Shown here one piece after another: positions 44,049-53,506 of a stretch of 64,000 bases of DNA. Below the pieces are notes generated by a model. The model was not told the DNA's origin. It saw nothing but the letters and a program-made list of their open reading frames with translations, and did no database searches. The stretch comes from Microbacterium sp. MPKO10 (GTDB lineage: Bacteria > Actinomycetota > Actinomycetes > Actinomycetales > Microbacteriaceae), in the NCBI RefSeq assembly GCF_026107415.2, contig NZ_JAPCHX010000006.1:1-64000 (forward strand). Direction: 5' to 3'. Each line of letters starts with the position of its first letter. Position 1 is the stretch's first letter. A program made the position numbers and the translations under genes.

Positions 44049-44928
44049 AGTCGAGGTCGTCAGGCGAGGTCTCGAACCCGCCGTGACCGGCGCCCTTGTG
44101 ACCTCTGTCGAGGTGCGCGATGAACGGTCGTTGCGGCGCCATGATCGCGCAGCAGGAGAATTCGCTGACCTGCTCACCGGTCAACGCATCTCGAGTGCGG
44201 TTCGCCGGGGAAAGTTTCTGTGGTTTCCGCTGACCGAGCGCGAGGCACTCGTCACGCACTTAGGAATGAGTGGCCAGGTGCTGCTCCGCGAGCCCGGCGT
44301 CGACGATCGGCACACACGCATCGCTCTGACGATCGAGCATCCCGACCATGGCGAGCTCCAGGTCAACTTTGCCGACCAGCGCATTTTCGGAAGCATGGCC
44401 ATCGATCCTCTGGTGCCGACGGCGGACTCCTGGGCGGGCGGTTTCGCTGGGCAGGGGATCGCAGGCCCCACTGTCCCCTCCCAGGTGGCGCACATTGCCC
44501 GCGACATTCTCGACCCCGCGTTCGACGCCGACGGCACGATCGAGAAGATCCGCAGGCGCCGCTCCGGCATCAAACGCGTGCTTCTTGACCAGACGCTCAT
44601 CAGCGGCATCGGTAACATCTATGCGGACGAAGCGCTGTGGGCCGCCGGGGTGCACGGCGAGCAGGCAGCATCCCGGATGTCACGGGCTCGCATCAGCACC
44701 CTGCTCGCGGCCGTGAGGAACGTGCTTGAGAAGGCCCTCGCCGAGGGCGGCACCAGCTTCGACGCCCAGTACGTCAATGTGAACGGCCAGTCGGGATACT
44801 TCGCGCACTCGCTGAACGCCTACGGTCAGGCGGGGCGGCCCTGTTCACGGTGCGGGTCAACGATCATGCGCGCCTCGTTCATGAACCGGTCGAGCCACTT
44901 CTGCCCGGTCTGTCAGCGGCGCCGTTGA
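44032..44928 (+). CDS. mutM: Formamidopyrimidine-DNA glycosylase
   Basis: Base-excision repair enzyme removing 8-oxoguanine and formamidopyrimidines, with beta/delta lyase activity. The 298-residue protein starts with the N-terminal catalytic proline and glutamate (M-PELPEVEVVRRGL). It has HLGMSGQVL, FADQRIFGSM and ISGIGNIYADEALW (helix-two-turn-helix). It ends with a complete zinc finger (PCSRCGSTIMRASFMNRSSHFCPVCQ; four Cys). All catalytic and zinc residues are present. It overlaps rnc by 17 nt. A hairpin follows before smc. Confidence 0.96.
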   Translation: MPELPEVEVVRRGLEPAVTGALVTSVEVRDERSLRRHDRAAGEFADLLTGQRISSAVRRGKFLWFPLTEREALVTHLGMSGQVLLREPGVDDRHTRIALTIEHPDHGELQVNFADQRIFGSMAIDPLVPTADSWAGGFAGQGIAGPTVPSQVAHIARDILDPAFDADGTIEKIRRRRSGIKRVLLDQTLISGIGNIYADEALWAAGVHGEQAASRMSRARISTLLAAVRNVLEKALAEGGTSFDAQYVNVNGQSGYFAHSLNAYGQAGRPCSRCGSTIMRASFMNRSSHFCPVCQRRR

Positions 44929-44958
44929 TGGTGCGTGCGGTGTTCTCGGGCGACGAGC

Positions 44959-44984
44959 CTGCCAGATCCGACGGATCGCGGCAG
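44959..44984 (+). terminator. Interrupted hairpin after mutM
   Basis: CTGCC/GGCAG (44959-44963, 44980-44984) enclose GATCC/GGATC (44965-44969, 44973-44977) around a 3-nt loop. It may end the yceD-rpmF-rnc-mutM transcript. There is no T-tract. Confidence 0.4.
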
Positions 44985-45044
44985 TGATCCGTTACCGTAG
45001 ACCACAGAGTTCCGCACCATCCCGGTCATCGAAAGGCCTCAGCG

Positions 45045-48000
45045 TTGTATTTGAAGAGCCTCACCCTCAAAGGCTTCAAGTCGTTCGCTCAGCCGACCAC
45101 TTTTGCGTTCGAGCCCGGCGTCACGTGTGTCGTGGGGCCCAACGGTTCAGGAAAGTCGAACGTCGTCGATGCCCTCGCCTGGGTGATGGGTGAGCAGGGC
45201 GTCAAGACCCTGCGCGGCGGCAAGATGGAGGACGTCATCTTCGCCGGCACTTCGACGCGAGGGCCGCTCGGCCGCGCCGAGGTCATCCTCACCATCGACA
45301 ACTCAGACGGCGCGCTGCCGATTGAATACTCCGAGGTCACGATCAGCCGCACGCTGTTCCGCAATGGCGGAAGCGAGTACGCAATCAATGGCGAGGGATG
45401 CCGTCTGCTCGACGTTCAGGAGCTGCTGAGCGACTCAGGACTCGGCCGCGAAATGCACGTCATCGTGGGCCAGGGTCGACTCGACACCGTTCTGCATGCG
45501 AGCCCGGAAGAGCGCCGGGGCTTCATCGAAGAGGCTGCGGGGATTCTCAAGCATCGCCGGCGCAAAGAGAAGACGGTGCGCAAGCTCGAGGCCATGGAAA
45601 CAAACCTCACACGGCTGAGCGATCTGGCGGGGGAGATCCGCCGCCAGCTGAAGCCGCTGGGCAGGCAGGCCGAGATCGCGCGCGAAGCTCAGACGATCGC
45701 GGCGGTCGTCCGCGATGCGCGCGCCCGCATCCTGGCCGACGATGTGGTGACGCTGCGCACGACGCTTGACGCGTTCGGCCGTTCTGAGAGTGAGCGGCAC
45801 ACGGAACGCATCGTGCTGCAGGAGCAGCTCGAGCAGAAGCAGCTGCGCATCGCGCACATCGAGAAGGCACAGCTCGGCGACGCTGTCGACGAGGCACGGC
45901 GGGTCTCATACGGACTCGATTCGGTGCAGCAGCGGCTGCGCAACTTGCACACGCTCACGGGCCAGCGCATTGCGCTTCTCGACGCGCAGTCCGAACAGTC
46001 TGAGACCTCGTCGACCGTGTCTGAGCAGATGATCACGGATGCCGAGAGCGAGCTCGAACAGCTGCGCGAGGGAATCACGGCAGCCGAGCAGGCGTCAGAG
46101 GCAGCGCAAGCGCACACCATGCAGACCCGAGAGCGCCTCGATGCCGTCGACCAGGAGATCCAAGCGCAAGCCGATCTCGTGTCGCAGCATGACCTCGAAA
46201 TCGCCAAGCTCTCGGGCCAGGTCGAGACCGCGGCCTCCAAGCTTGCCGCGGTCCGCGGAGAGAAGCTGCGTCAGCAGAACTCACTGGACGCCGCAGAGCA
46301 GCGTCGCCAAGAGGCCCAGCATCGCCTCAACGAGCTTGAGGAAACATCGAGCGAGAGCAGCGTGAGCGAGTCCGGACTGGACGAGGCCTACGAACTGGCT
46401 CAATCGCGCGTCTTCGACGCCGAGGCCGAGATCGACAGGCTGCGCGACGACCTTCACACCAACGAACGCGAGCGCGACGCCCTCGCCGCAAAGACGAGCG
46501 CACTGTCTCGCGCCCTCGACATCCGCGACGGAGCGGCAGACCTGGTCTCGGCATCGCTCGACGGCGTCACGGGCATCGTCGCCGACAGCGTCCAGGTGAA
46601 GCCGGGCTACGAGGCCGCCGTCGCTGCCGGGCTCGGGACGCTCGCCGATGCCGTACTCGCTACAGGGGCGGCCGCCGCAGAGAACGCTCTCGCCCACGCC
46701 AAGCAGAACGATCTCGGCCGCGTCGAAGTCGTGCTCGCCGATGGGCCGCGGCGCACCATTTCGTGGGCGAAGAAGGCTGTCTCGGCAGCATCCGTCGTCA
46801 CGGCCCCCGACGGCGTGCTGGGCCTTCTCGACCACATCGGCATCGTGGACGATATCTCCGCGGCCCGATCGGCCCGAGCCGAACTCGGAGACGACGCCGC
46901 GCTCGTCACCTTCGTGACCGCTGCTGGTGATGTGATCACCGAGCATGTGCTGCGCGGAGGATCCGGCGGCAAGCAGGGGCGCATCGAACTGCTGGCCGAG
47001 CGGGATGCTGCGGACGAACGACTCACTGAGGTGACAAGCGCCGTTGAGCGGCTGCGCTTCGATCTGGATGCCCAGAGGGCCGAACACGCGGCGGCGAAGG
47101 AACAGTCGCAGCTCGCCCTGCAGTCGCTGCGCGAGTTCGACGCGCAGCTGGCTGCCGAGACCGAAGCGCTCAACAAGGCAACAGTGCAGGTCGAGGCATC
47201 GGTCGCCGAGTGCGAGCGCCTCACCGCATCGTGCGCGGCATCAGAGGTCGCCGTGACCGAGGCCGAGGCAGCGAGTGAAAAGGCGAAGGCTGCGTTGGAG
47301 ACGGCGCAGAGCAGGCCACGCCCAATCCTCGACGTCTCGGCACGCGACGAACTCGCCGCCGAGCGTGAACGCGCACGCGAAGCCGAGGTCGAGGCGCGCT
47401 TCCACGTCGAAACTGCGCGGGAACGCGTGTCTGCTCAGGCGGAGCATGTGCGTTCGCTGACGCAGCGCCGTGAGCGCGAGAGGCAGGCCGCCGAGGCGGC
47501 AGCACGCCGTGCGGTGATCCGCCGTCGCCAGCTCGACGCGGCGACGCGCGTCTCGGAGGCACTGCCCGAGGTGCTTGCCTCGGTCGAGAGGTCGGTGCGC
47601 GAAGCATCCGTCACGCTCGCTCGCGCTGAAGAGCAGCGCTCCAGCCAGAACGAGGAGCTCGCGGCGTTGCGCCGCGAGGAGTCCGCCCTGCGCGAGCGGC
47701 TTCAGGCCGTGACCGAGAACGTCCACGGACTCGAGCTGCAGATCTACGAGAAGAAGCTGCAGCTCTCGAGCCTCCTGGAGCGGGCCGGAAGCGAATTGGG
47801 CCTTGTCGAAGACGTCCTCGTCGCCGAGTACGGCCCCGACGTTCCTGTGCCCGTCGATGTCGCCGATGCACCGGAGATCCCCGAGACCCCGGAGCCGGGT
47901 GCCGAGCCCTCGGCGGAGGCCCCGCACGAGGCAGAGGCGGAGGGCGTGGAAACGCAGGAGCCCGAACTCGACATGCGCGAGCAGACGGTCACCGACGGGT

Positions 48001-48770
48001 CTTCGTCGAGGCCGGAACCTGCCGAGTCGGGTGCAGCTGCGGCGTCAGACAACACGGATGCTGTCGCCGAGGAGCCCGACGTCGAGACCGTGCCCTACGA
48101 TCGCACCGAGCAGCAGCGTCGCCTCGAGAAGGCCGAGCGGCAGCTGCAGAGGCTCGGCCGCGTGAATCCGCTTGCCCTCGAGGAGTTCGCCGCGCTCGAG
48201 CAGCGGCACACGTTCCTCACCGAGCAGCTCACCGACCTCACAAACACCCGCAAGGACCTCCTCACGATCATCGACGAGCTCGATGACAAAATGCAGAGCA
48301 TCTTCCAGGACGCGTTCGACGACACCAAGGCCGCCTTCGCCGAAGTGTTTCCGATCCTGTTCCCCGGAGGAACGGGCAGCATCTCGCTCACCAACCCGGA
48401 CGACATGCTGACGACGGGAATCGATGTTGCCGTGCGCCCCGCAGGCAAGAAGATCGAACGTCTCTCGCTGCTGTCTGGCGGCGAACGCTCGCTCGCCGCC
48501 GTGGCCCTGCTCATCGCCATCTTCAAGGCGCGGCCCAGCCCGTTCTACATCATGGACGAGGTCGAGGCGGCACTGGACGACGCGAACCTCGGCCGGCTGC
48601 TCAGCATCTTCGAATCGCTCCGCGAGGCGTCGCAGCTCATCGTGATCACCCACCAGAAGCGCACGATGGAGATCGCCGACGCGCTTTACGGGGTATCGAT
48701 GCGGCAGGACGGCGTATCCGCCGTTGTCGGTCAACGACTTGCCGAGGAGCGCGAGCGGGCGAGCGCGTGA
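45045..48770 (+). CDS. smc: Chromosome segregation protein SMC
   Basis: Condensin ATPase that organises and segregates the chromosome with ScpAB. The 1241-residue protein has N-terminal head GFKSFAQPTTFAFEPGVTCVVGPNGSGKSN (Walker A), coiled-coil arm 1 (about 170-490) and a hinge (about 490-650). Arm 2 follows, then the C-terminal head with LLSGGERSLAAVALLIAIF and FYIMDEVEAALDDANL. Between arm 2 and the head (about 925-1015) lies an acidic, Pro/Ala/Glu-rich stretch of roughly 90 residues unlike coiled coil. The total length exceeds the usual 1150-1200. The start is TTG at 45045, preceded by GAAAGG; MYLKSLTLKGFKSF is the standard N-terminus. Confidence 0.97.
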   Translation: MYLKSLTLKGFKSFAQPTTFAFEPGVTCVVGPNGSGKSNVVDALAWVMGEQGVKTLRGGKMEDVIFAGTSTRGPLGRAEVILTIDNSDGALPIEYSEVTISRTLFRNGGSEYAINGEGCRLLDVQELLSDSGLGREMHVIVGQGRLDTVLHASPEERRGFIEEAAGILKHRRRKEKTVRKLEAMETNLTRLSDLAGEIRRQLKPLGRQAEIAREAQTIAAVVRDARARILADDVVTLRTTLDAFGRSESERHTERIVLQEQLEQKQLRIAHIEKAQLGDAVDEARRVSYGLDSVQQRLRNLHTLTGQRIALLDAQSEQSETSSTVSEQMITDAESELEQLREGITAAEQASEAAQAHTMQTRERLDAVDQEIQAQADLVSQHDLEIAKLSGQVETAASKLAAVRGEKLRQQNSLDAAEQRRQEAQHRLNELEETSSESSVSESGLDEAYELAQSRVFDAEAEIDRLRDDLHTNERERDALAAKTSALSRALDIRDGAADLVSASLDGVTGIVADSVQVKPGYEAAVAAGLGTLADAVLATGAAAAENALAHAKQNDLGRVEVVLADGPRRTISWAKKAVSAASVVTAPDGVLGLLDHIGIVDDISAARSARAELGDDAALVTFVTAAGDVITEHVLRGGSGGKQGRIELLAERDAADERLTEVTSAVERLRFDLDAQRAEHAAAKEQSQLALQSLREFDAQLAAETEALNKATVQVEASVAECERLTASCAASEVAVTEAEAASEKAKAALETAQSRPRPILDVSARDELAAERERAREAEVEARFHVETARERVSAQAEHVRSLTQRRERERQAAEAAARRAVIRRRQLDAATRVSEALPEVLASVERSVREASVTLARAEEQRSSQNEELAALRREESALRERLQAVTENVHGLELQIYEKKLQLSSLLERAGSELGLVEDVLVAEYGPDVPVPVDVADAPEIPETPEPGAEPSAEAPHEAEAEGVETQEPELDMREQTVTDGSSSRPEPAESGAAAASDNTDAVAEEPDVETVPYDRTEQQRRLEKAERQLQRLGRVNPLALEEFAALEQRHTFLTEQLTDLTNTRKDLLTIIDELDDKMQSIFQDAFDDTKAAFAEVFPILFPGGTGSISLTNPDDMLTTGIDVAVRPAGKKIERLSLLSGGERSLAAVALLIAIFKARPSPFYIMDEVEAALDDANLGRLLSIFESLREASQLIVITHQKRTMEIADALYGVSMRQDGVSAVVGQRLAEERERASA

Positions 48771-48784
48771 CCGCCCGCGGCGGC

Positions 48785-48790
48785 TACGCT
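48785..48790 (+). promoter_or_regulatory. -10 box of ftsY
   Basis: TACGCT, 6 nt before the ftsY ATG; no ribosome site, so probably leaderless. Confidence 0.5.
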
Positions 48791-48796
48791 TGAGTC

Positions 48797-49675
48797 ATGG
48801 CAGAACGCACTCCGTGGTCTCTTTCCGGTGCCCTGAAGGGCATGTTCCAGCGACCCACCATCGATGAGTCGACGTGGGACGATCTCGAGCACGCTCTCAT
48901 CACCGCAGACTTCGGCTCCGACATCGCCGAAGCGATCATCGACGAGCTGCACGCGAATGTCGATCGCTATCACACGACCGATCCGCGTGACCTCCAGCGG
49001 ATGCTGCGAGAGACGATCGATGAACGACTCTCGCGCTTAGACCCCACGCTGACACTCAGTGAGCGGCCCGCCGTGGTTCTGATGGTCGGCGTGAACGGCG
49101 TGGGAAAAACCACGACGATCGGCAAGCTGGCCCGCTTCATCAGCAACGCGGGGCGCAGCGTAGTCGTCGGTGCTGCTGACACCTTCCGCGCGGCCGCCGT
49201 CGAGCAGCTCGGAACCTGGGCCGAACGCGCCGGCGTGCCGATTGTAAAGCCACAGCACCCCGGGCAGGATCCTGCTTCTGTCGCGTACCAGACGGTCGAG
49301 CACGCCATGACGACCGGCACCGAGATCGTGATCATCGACACGGCCGGCCGGCTGCACACCAAGGGCGGCCTCATGGACGAGCTGTCGAAGATCCGGCGTG
49401 TCGTCGAGAAACAGGCGCCGGTCTCTGAGGTGCTGCTCGTTCTCGACGCGACGACGGGCCAGAACGGCGTCCAGCAGGCACAGGCGTTCATCGAGCACGC
49501 CGGGGTCACAGGACTCGTCATCACCAAGCTCGACGGGTCGGCCAAGGGCGGTTTTGTGCTCGCCGTGCAGGAGCGCACCGGGCTGCCGATCAAGCTCATC
49601 GGCCAAGGCGAGGGGATCGGCGACATCACTGGCTTCACACCGCACGTCTTCGCGCAGAACCTCGTGGGGGCGTAA
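48797..49675 (+). CDS. ftsY: Signal recognition particle receptor FtsY
   Basis: GTPase at the membrane that receives SRP-ribosome complexes. The 292-residue protein is little more than the NG domain: four-helix N domain, then GVNGVGKTTTIGKLAR (P-loop), ADTFRAAAVEQL, IIDTAGRL, ITKLDGSAKGG and a C-terminal GQGEGIGDITGF. The acidic A domain found in E. coli FtsY is essentially missing, as in many actinobacteria. Membrane binding must then rely on the N-terminal helix (WSLSGALKGMF). The other SRP GTPase, Ffh, is 3 kb downstream. Confidence 0.96.
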   Translation: MAERTPWSLSGALKGMFQRPTIDESTWDDLEHALITADFGSDIAEAIIDELHANVDRYHTTDPRDLQRMLRETIDERLSRLDPTLTLSERPAVVLMVGVNGVGKTTTIGKLARFISNAGRSVVVGAADTFRAAAVEQLGTWAERAGVPIVKPQHPGQDPASVAYQTVEHAMTTGTEIVIIDTAGRLHTKGGLMDELSKIRRVVEKQAPVSEVLLVLDATTGQNGVQQAQAFIEHAGVTGLVITKLDGSAKGGFVLAVQERTGLPIKLIGQGEGIGDITGFTPHVFAQNLVGA

Positions 49676-50176
49676 ATGGGCATCGAACACGATTACTTCG
49701 GCGTCATCGAATCGGATGCCTCGGGTGCCCTCTATTGGTCGGAGACCGTCGAGGCGGGTGACCAGACCGTCGATGTGACACTCAGCGTGCCCGGAGGTGT
49801 ATCCGTCACCGATGAAGCGCTCGACGTGGCGCAAGCGATGATTTCGACGCTCGAGGGACTCGATATGCGGGCACGCGAAGCGCTTGTCGCAGAGCTGGGC
49901 ACCGCAGCATCCGATGTGACGGCATTTTTGCTCGAGATCGACGAACTGCTCGGGCCCGAGCTCTCCGCATTCATCACACGCGAGTCAGGTGACCGCGACA
50001 TCGATGTGCTCCGATCGCTCGAGCTGCTGCGCACCGTGTTCCATCCCCACCAGACGGGGGAGGGTGACACGTTCGTCACGCTCGAATTCGCCCTGGCACC
50101 CGACGAGAACGAGCTTGCACTGCTGACGCACCTCAGCATGCGCGGCGAACCGGTCTCGATCGAGTTTCTGGACTGA
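49676..50176 (+). CDS. Conserved hypothetical protein (DUF2004-like)
   Basis: A 166-residue soluble, acidic protein starting MGIEHDYFGVIESD. It has no signal peptide, membrane segment or recognisable catalytic motif. The pattern (short beta-rich N-terminus, then a helical half with LLRTVFHPHQTGEGDTFVTLEFALAPDENELALLTHLSMRGEPVSIEFLD) resembles proteins annotated as DUF2004 in related actinobacteria. I am moderately sure of that family and know no function for it. The ATG directly follows the ftsY stop codon, so it is translated from the same transcript. It is convergent with lipA, 5 nt away. Confidence 0.8.
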   Translation: MGIEHDYFGVIESDASGALYWSETVEAGDQTVDVTLSVPGGVSVTDEALDVAQAMISTLEGLDMRAREALVAELGTAASDVTAFLLEIDELLGPELSAFITRESGDRDIDVLRSLELLRTVFHPHQTGEGDTFVTLEFALAPDENELALLTHLSMRGEPVSIEFLD

Positions 50177-50181
50177 CGCCG

Positions 50182-51204
50182 TCAGACAGCCTGGGCGAAC
50201 GGCCGTGAATCGTCGGCCAGGTGCCGCAGAGCGTCCGGGATCGGGCGCTCCGAGGCGACCATGGACTGCGCCCAGAGTCGGCCCGCCCGATACGACGAGC
50301 GCACGAGCGGTCCCGCGAGCACACCGAGAAACCCGATTCGCTCGGCGATCTCTTTGAACTCGATGAACTCCTGTGGCTTCACCCAGCGGGCGACCGGAAG
50401 ATGGCGTGGGGACGGGCGCAGATACTGCGTCAGTGTGATGATGTCGGTTCCGGCATCACGCAGGTCGTGCAGCGCCGTGACGACCTCTTCGGGCTCTTCG
50501 CCCATGCCGAGAATGAGGTTCGACTTCGTGATCAGGCCGGCGTCTCTCGCCTGCGTCAGCACACCGAGCGACCTCTCGTAGCGGAATGCGGGGCGAATGC
50601 GCTTGAACAGGCGCGGCACGGTCTCGACATTGTGCGCGAAAACCTCGGGGCTGGCACCAAAGATCTCGTCGAGGAATCGCGGATCGCCGTTGTGCTCGTT
50701 CGCGAGAATCTCGACGCCCGTGTTCGGATTCTGCTCGTGGATCTGCCGCACGGTCTCCGCGTTCAGCCACGCGCCGGTGTCGGCGAGGTCATCACGGGCG
50801 ACGCTCGTGATCGTCGCGTAGCGCAGCCCCATCCGTGACACGCTCTCAGCGACACGGCGCGGTTCGTCGGTGTCATACTCGGCCGGCTTGCCCGTGTCGA
50901 TCTGGCAGAAGTCGCACCGACGCGTGCACTGCGACCCACCGATGAGGAAGGTCGCCTCGCGATCTTCCCAGCACTCGTAGATGTTGGGGCAGCCGGCTTC
51001 CTGACACACGGTATGCAGGTTCTCGTCTGCGACGAGTGCGCTCAGCTGCTTGAATTCGGGGCCCATCCGCGCCCGCGTCTTGATCCACTCGGGTTTGCGC
51101 TCGATGGGAGTTTCGGCGTTGCGCACCTCGAGACGCAGAAGCGGTCGACCCTTGGGAGCGGTGGCGGGACCCTGGGCTCCTCCGCCGGCTGCGCAGCCGC
51201 TCAT
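50182..51204 (-). CDS. lipA: Lipoyl synthase
   Basis: Radical-SAM enzyme that inserts two sulphurs into protein-bound octanoyl chains to make lipoyl cofactor. The 340-residue protein carries the auxiliary cluster cysteines in [12 protein letters not shown], the radical [11 protein letters not shown] motif and the C-terminal RSSYRAG serine that ligates the auxiliary cluster. The N-terminus has a CAAGGGAQG stretch of unclear role. The ATG at 51204 overlaps the lipB stop by 4 nt, coupling the two consecutive steps of lipoate synthesis. Confidence 0.97.
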   Translation of the reverse strand: MSGCAAGGGAQGPATAPKGRPLLRLEVRNAETPIERKPEWIKTRARMGPEFKQLSALVADENLHTVCQEAGCPNIYECWEDREATFLIGGSQCTRRCDFCQIDTGKPAEYDTDEPRRVAESVSRMGLRYATITSVARDDLADTGAWLNAETVRQIHEQNPNTGVEILANEHNGDPRFLDEIFGASPEVFAHNVETVPRLFKRIRPAFRYERSLGVLTQARDAGLITKSNLILGMGEEPEEVVTALHDLRDAGTDIITLTQYLRPSPRHLPVARWVKPQEFIEFKEIAERIGFLGVLAGPLVRSSYRAGRLWAQSMVASERPIPDALRHLADDSRPFAQAV

Positions 51205-51845
51205 GCGACAGCCTCCTCGCGGTTGAACGCGGCAGTCATCACCCGCGAGACGGAGTCGGCGAGATCGGCCGGAGTGATGCGGTACCCCAGCTGCTCGCTC
51301 ACGCTGGTCACACCAGCATCCCGGATGCCGCAGGGAATGATGTGCTCAAATGCACCGAGGTCGTTGTCGCAGTTCACCGCGAATCCGTGCATCGTCACAC
51401 CTTCGGCGACGCGGACGCCGATCGCCGCGATTTTCTCGTCACGATCCGCGCCACGTACCCAGACACCCGAACGACCGGAGACCTGAACGGCCTCCACACC
51501 GAGCGGAGTGAGGGCATCGATCAGCGCACGTTCGAGTGTGCGGACATGCGCGACGACGTCGACGGGGTCTGCGAGTCGCACGATCGGGTACCCCACGAGC
51601 TGGCCCGGCCCGTGCCAGGTGATCTTGCCCCCGCGGTCCACGTCAATCACCGGAGTGCCGTCGTCGGGTCGCTCATCGTCCTCCGTGCGCTTTCCCGCCG
51701 TGTAGACGGCTTCGTGCTCGAGGAGGAGCAGCGTGTCGGGGGAGAGGCCGTCGGCGACGCGGCGATGGGTCCGTCGTTGGATCTCCCACCCCTCCAGATA
51801 CGGAACATATGCGGGCGCGAGCCCGAGTGTCGATGTGGTCAGCAT
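51201..51845 (-). CDS. lipB: Octanoyl transferase (lipoyl(octanoyl) transferase)
   Basis: Moves octanoate from acyl carrier protein to lipoyl domains, the step before LipA. The 214-residue protein has [33 protein letters not shown], the lysine KIAAIGVRV and the catalytic cysteine in HIIPCGI. These are the known catalytic Cys/Lys positions. On the minus strand TAGGGT lies 6 nt upstream of the ATG with no ribosome site, so the lipB-lipA message is probably leaderless. It is divergent from ffh. Confidence 0.97.
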   Translation of the reverse strand: MLTTSTLGLAPAYVPYLEGWEIQRRTHRRVADGLSPDTLLLLEHEAVYTAGKRTEDDERPDDGTPVIDVDRGGKITWHGPGQLVGYPIVRLADPVDVVAHVRTLERALIDALTPLGVEAVQVSGRSGVWVRGADRDEKIAAIGVRVAEGVTMHGFAVNCDNDLGAFEHIIPCGIRDAGVTSVSEQLGYRITPADLADSVSRVMTAAFNREEAVA

Positions 51846-51851
51846 GACGAC

Positions 51852-51938
51852 ACCCTAGCGTTAATAGACGCAATACATTAAATAAGAACGAGTCGTGTCG
51901 CCAAGGTGGCTCCCACGCTCAGCGAAACCCAGTAGAAT
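51852..51938. promoter_or_regulatory. Divergent -10 boxes of lipBA and ffh
   Basis: TAGGGT on the minus strand (51857-51852) lies 6 nt before lipB. TAGAAT on the plus strand (51933-51938) lies 10 nt before the ffh ATG, giving a leader of only a few nucleotides. The AT-rich stretch at about 51861-51890 lies between them. Confidence 0.5.
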
Positions 51939-51948
51939 CGGTGTCCAA

Positions 51949-53502
51949 ATGGCTACATTCGGAACACTCTCAGACCGCCTCGCAGAGACCTTCAAGAACC
52001 TTCGCAAGAAGGGCACGCTCTCGGCCTCAGACATCGACGGCACCGTCCGGGAGATCCGGCGTGCGCTCATCGACGCCGACGTCGCCTTCGACGTGGTGAA
52101 GGACTTCACCACGCGGATCCGCGAACGCGCCCTCGGTGATGAGGTGAACAAGGCGCTCAACCCGGCTCAGCAGGTTGTGCAGATCGTCAACGACGAGCTC
52201 ATCGGCATCCTCGGCGGTGAGCAGCGCCGGCTCGAGTTCGCCAAGACTCCGCCGACGGTCATCATGCTCGCTGGTCTGCAGGGCGCGGGGAAGACGACCC
52301 TCGCCGGAAAGCTCGCGAAGTGGCTGGCCAAAGACGGCCACACGCCGCTGCTGGTCGCGTGTGACCTGCAGCGCCCGAATGCGGTGACTCAGCTGGGCGT
52401 CGTCGCTGAGCAGGCGGACGCCGCCCTGTTCGCGCCAGAGCCGGGCAACGGCGTCGGCGACCCGGTGAAAGTGGCGAAGAACTCGATCAAGCACGCCCGT
52501 GACAAGCAGTACGACACGGTCATCATCGACACCGCGGGTCGCCTCGGCGTGGACGCCGAGCTGATGAAGCAGGCGGCGAACATTCGCAAGGCGGTTGACC
52601 CCGACGAAGTGCTCTTCGTCATTGACGCCATGATCGGTCAGGATGCTGTCGCCACGGCGAAGGCCTTCCAAGACGGGGTGGACTTCACCGGCGTCGTGCT
52701 GTCGAAGCTCGACGGCGATGCCCGCGGTGGTGCGGCGCTGAGCGTCGCCTCCGTCACGGGCCGCCCGATCATGTTCGCCTCGACGGGTGAGGGTCTCGGT
52801 GACTTCGAGCCGTTCCACCCCGACCGCATGGCCCGTCGCATTCTCGACCTCGGTGACATCCTGACGCTCATCGAGCAGGCGCAGCAGGCCTTTGACGAAG
52901 AAGAGGCACGTCAGGTCGCCGAGAAGTTTGCGACAGACACCTTCACCCTCGACGACTTCCTCAAGCAGATGCAGCAGCTCCGCAACGCGGGATCCATCAA
53001 GAAGATGATGGGGATGCTGCCCGGCATGGGGCAGATGAAGGGGCAGCTCGACAATTTCGACGAGAAAGAGATCGTGCGCACGGAGGCGATCATCCAGTCC
53101 ATGACCCGAGCAGAGCGCACGACGCCGAAGCTGCTCAACGGCTCGCGCCGCTTGCGCATCGCTCGCGGATCGGGCACGACGGTCACCGAGGTGAATCAGC
53201 TCGTGGCGCGGTTCGAGCAGGCTGCCAAGATGATGAAGTCCGTCGCCAAGGGTGGAATGCCGCAGATGCCGGGAATGGGACCCGTGCCCGGTGCACATGG
53301 CGGCAGCCCGCGCAAGAGCAAGAAGGGCAAGAAAAAGGGCGGTTCACGCTCGGGCAACCCGGCGAAGCGGGCGGCAGAAAACGCGCAGCTCGGCCAGCCG
53401 GCTGAGAAGCCCGCGGGCTCCGGATTCGGGCTGGGAGCCTCCGGCGCAACCCCGCCGAGCGAAGACGAACTCGAGTCGCTGCAGAAGTTCCTCGGCCGCT
53501 GA
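51949..53502 (+). CDS. ffh: Signal recognition particle protein Ffh
   Basis: SRP54 GTPase that binds signal sequences and 4.5S/6S RNA. The 517-residue protein has N domain (1-90) and G domain with GLQGAGKTTLAGKLAKWL, VACDLQRPNA, IIDTAGRLGVD and LSKLDGDARGG. The methionine-rich M domain (about 320-430) has FLKQMQQLRNAGSIKKMMGMLPGMGQMKG and the RNA-binding RRLRIARGSG. A lysine-rich, Gly/Ala-rich C-terminal tail of about 60 residues follows. The ATG at 51949 has no strong ribosome site and lies 10 nt after a -10 box. Confidence 0.97.
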   Translation: MATFGTLSDRLAETFKNLRKKGTLSASDIDGTVREIRRALIDADVAFDVVKDFTTRIRERALGDEVNKALNPAQQVVQIVNDELIGILGGEQRRLEFAKTPPTVIMLAGLQGAGKTTLAGKLAKWLAKDGHTPLLVACDLQRPNAVTQLGVVAEQADAALFAPEPGNGVGDPVKVAKNSIKHARDKQYDTVIIDTAGRLGVDAELMKQAANIRKAVDPDEVLFVIDAMIGQDAVATAKAFQDGVDFTGVVLSKLDGDARGGAALSVASVTGRPIMFASTGEGLGDFEPFHPDRMARRILDLGDILTLIEQAQQAFDEEEARQVAEKFATDTFTLDDFLKQMQQLRNAGSIKKMMGMLPGMGQMKGQLDNFDEKEIVRTEAIIQSMTRAERTTPKLLNGSRRLRIARGSGTTVTEVNQLVARFEQAAKMMKSVAKGGMPQMPGMGPVPGAHGGSPRKSKKGKKKGGSRSGNPAKRAAENAQLGQPAEKPAGSGFGLGASGATPPSEDELESLQKFLGR

Positions 53503-53506
53503 CGCG

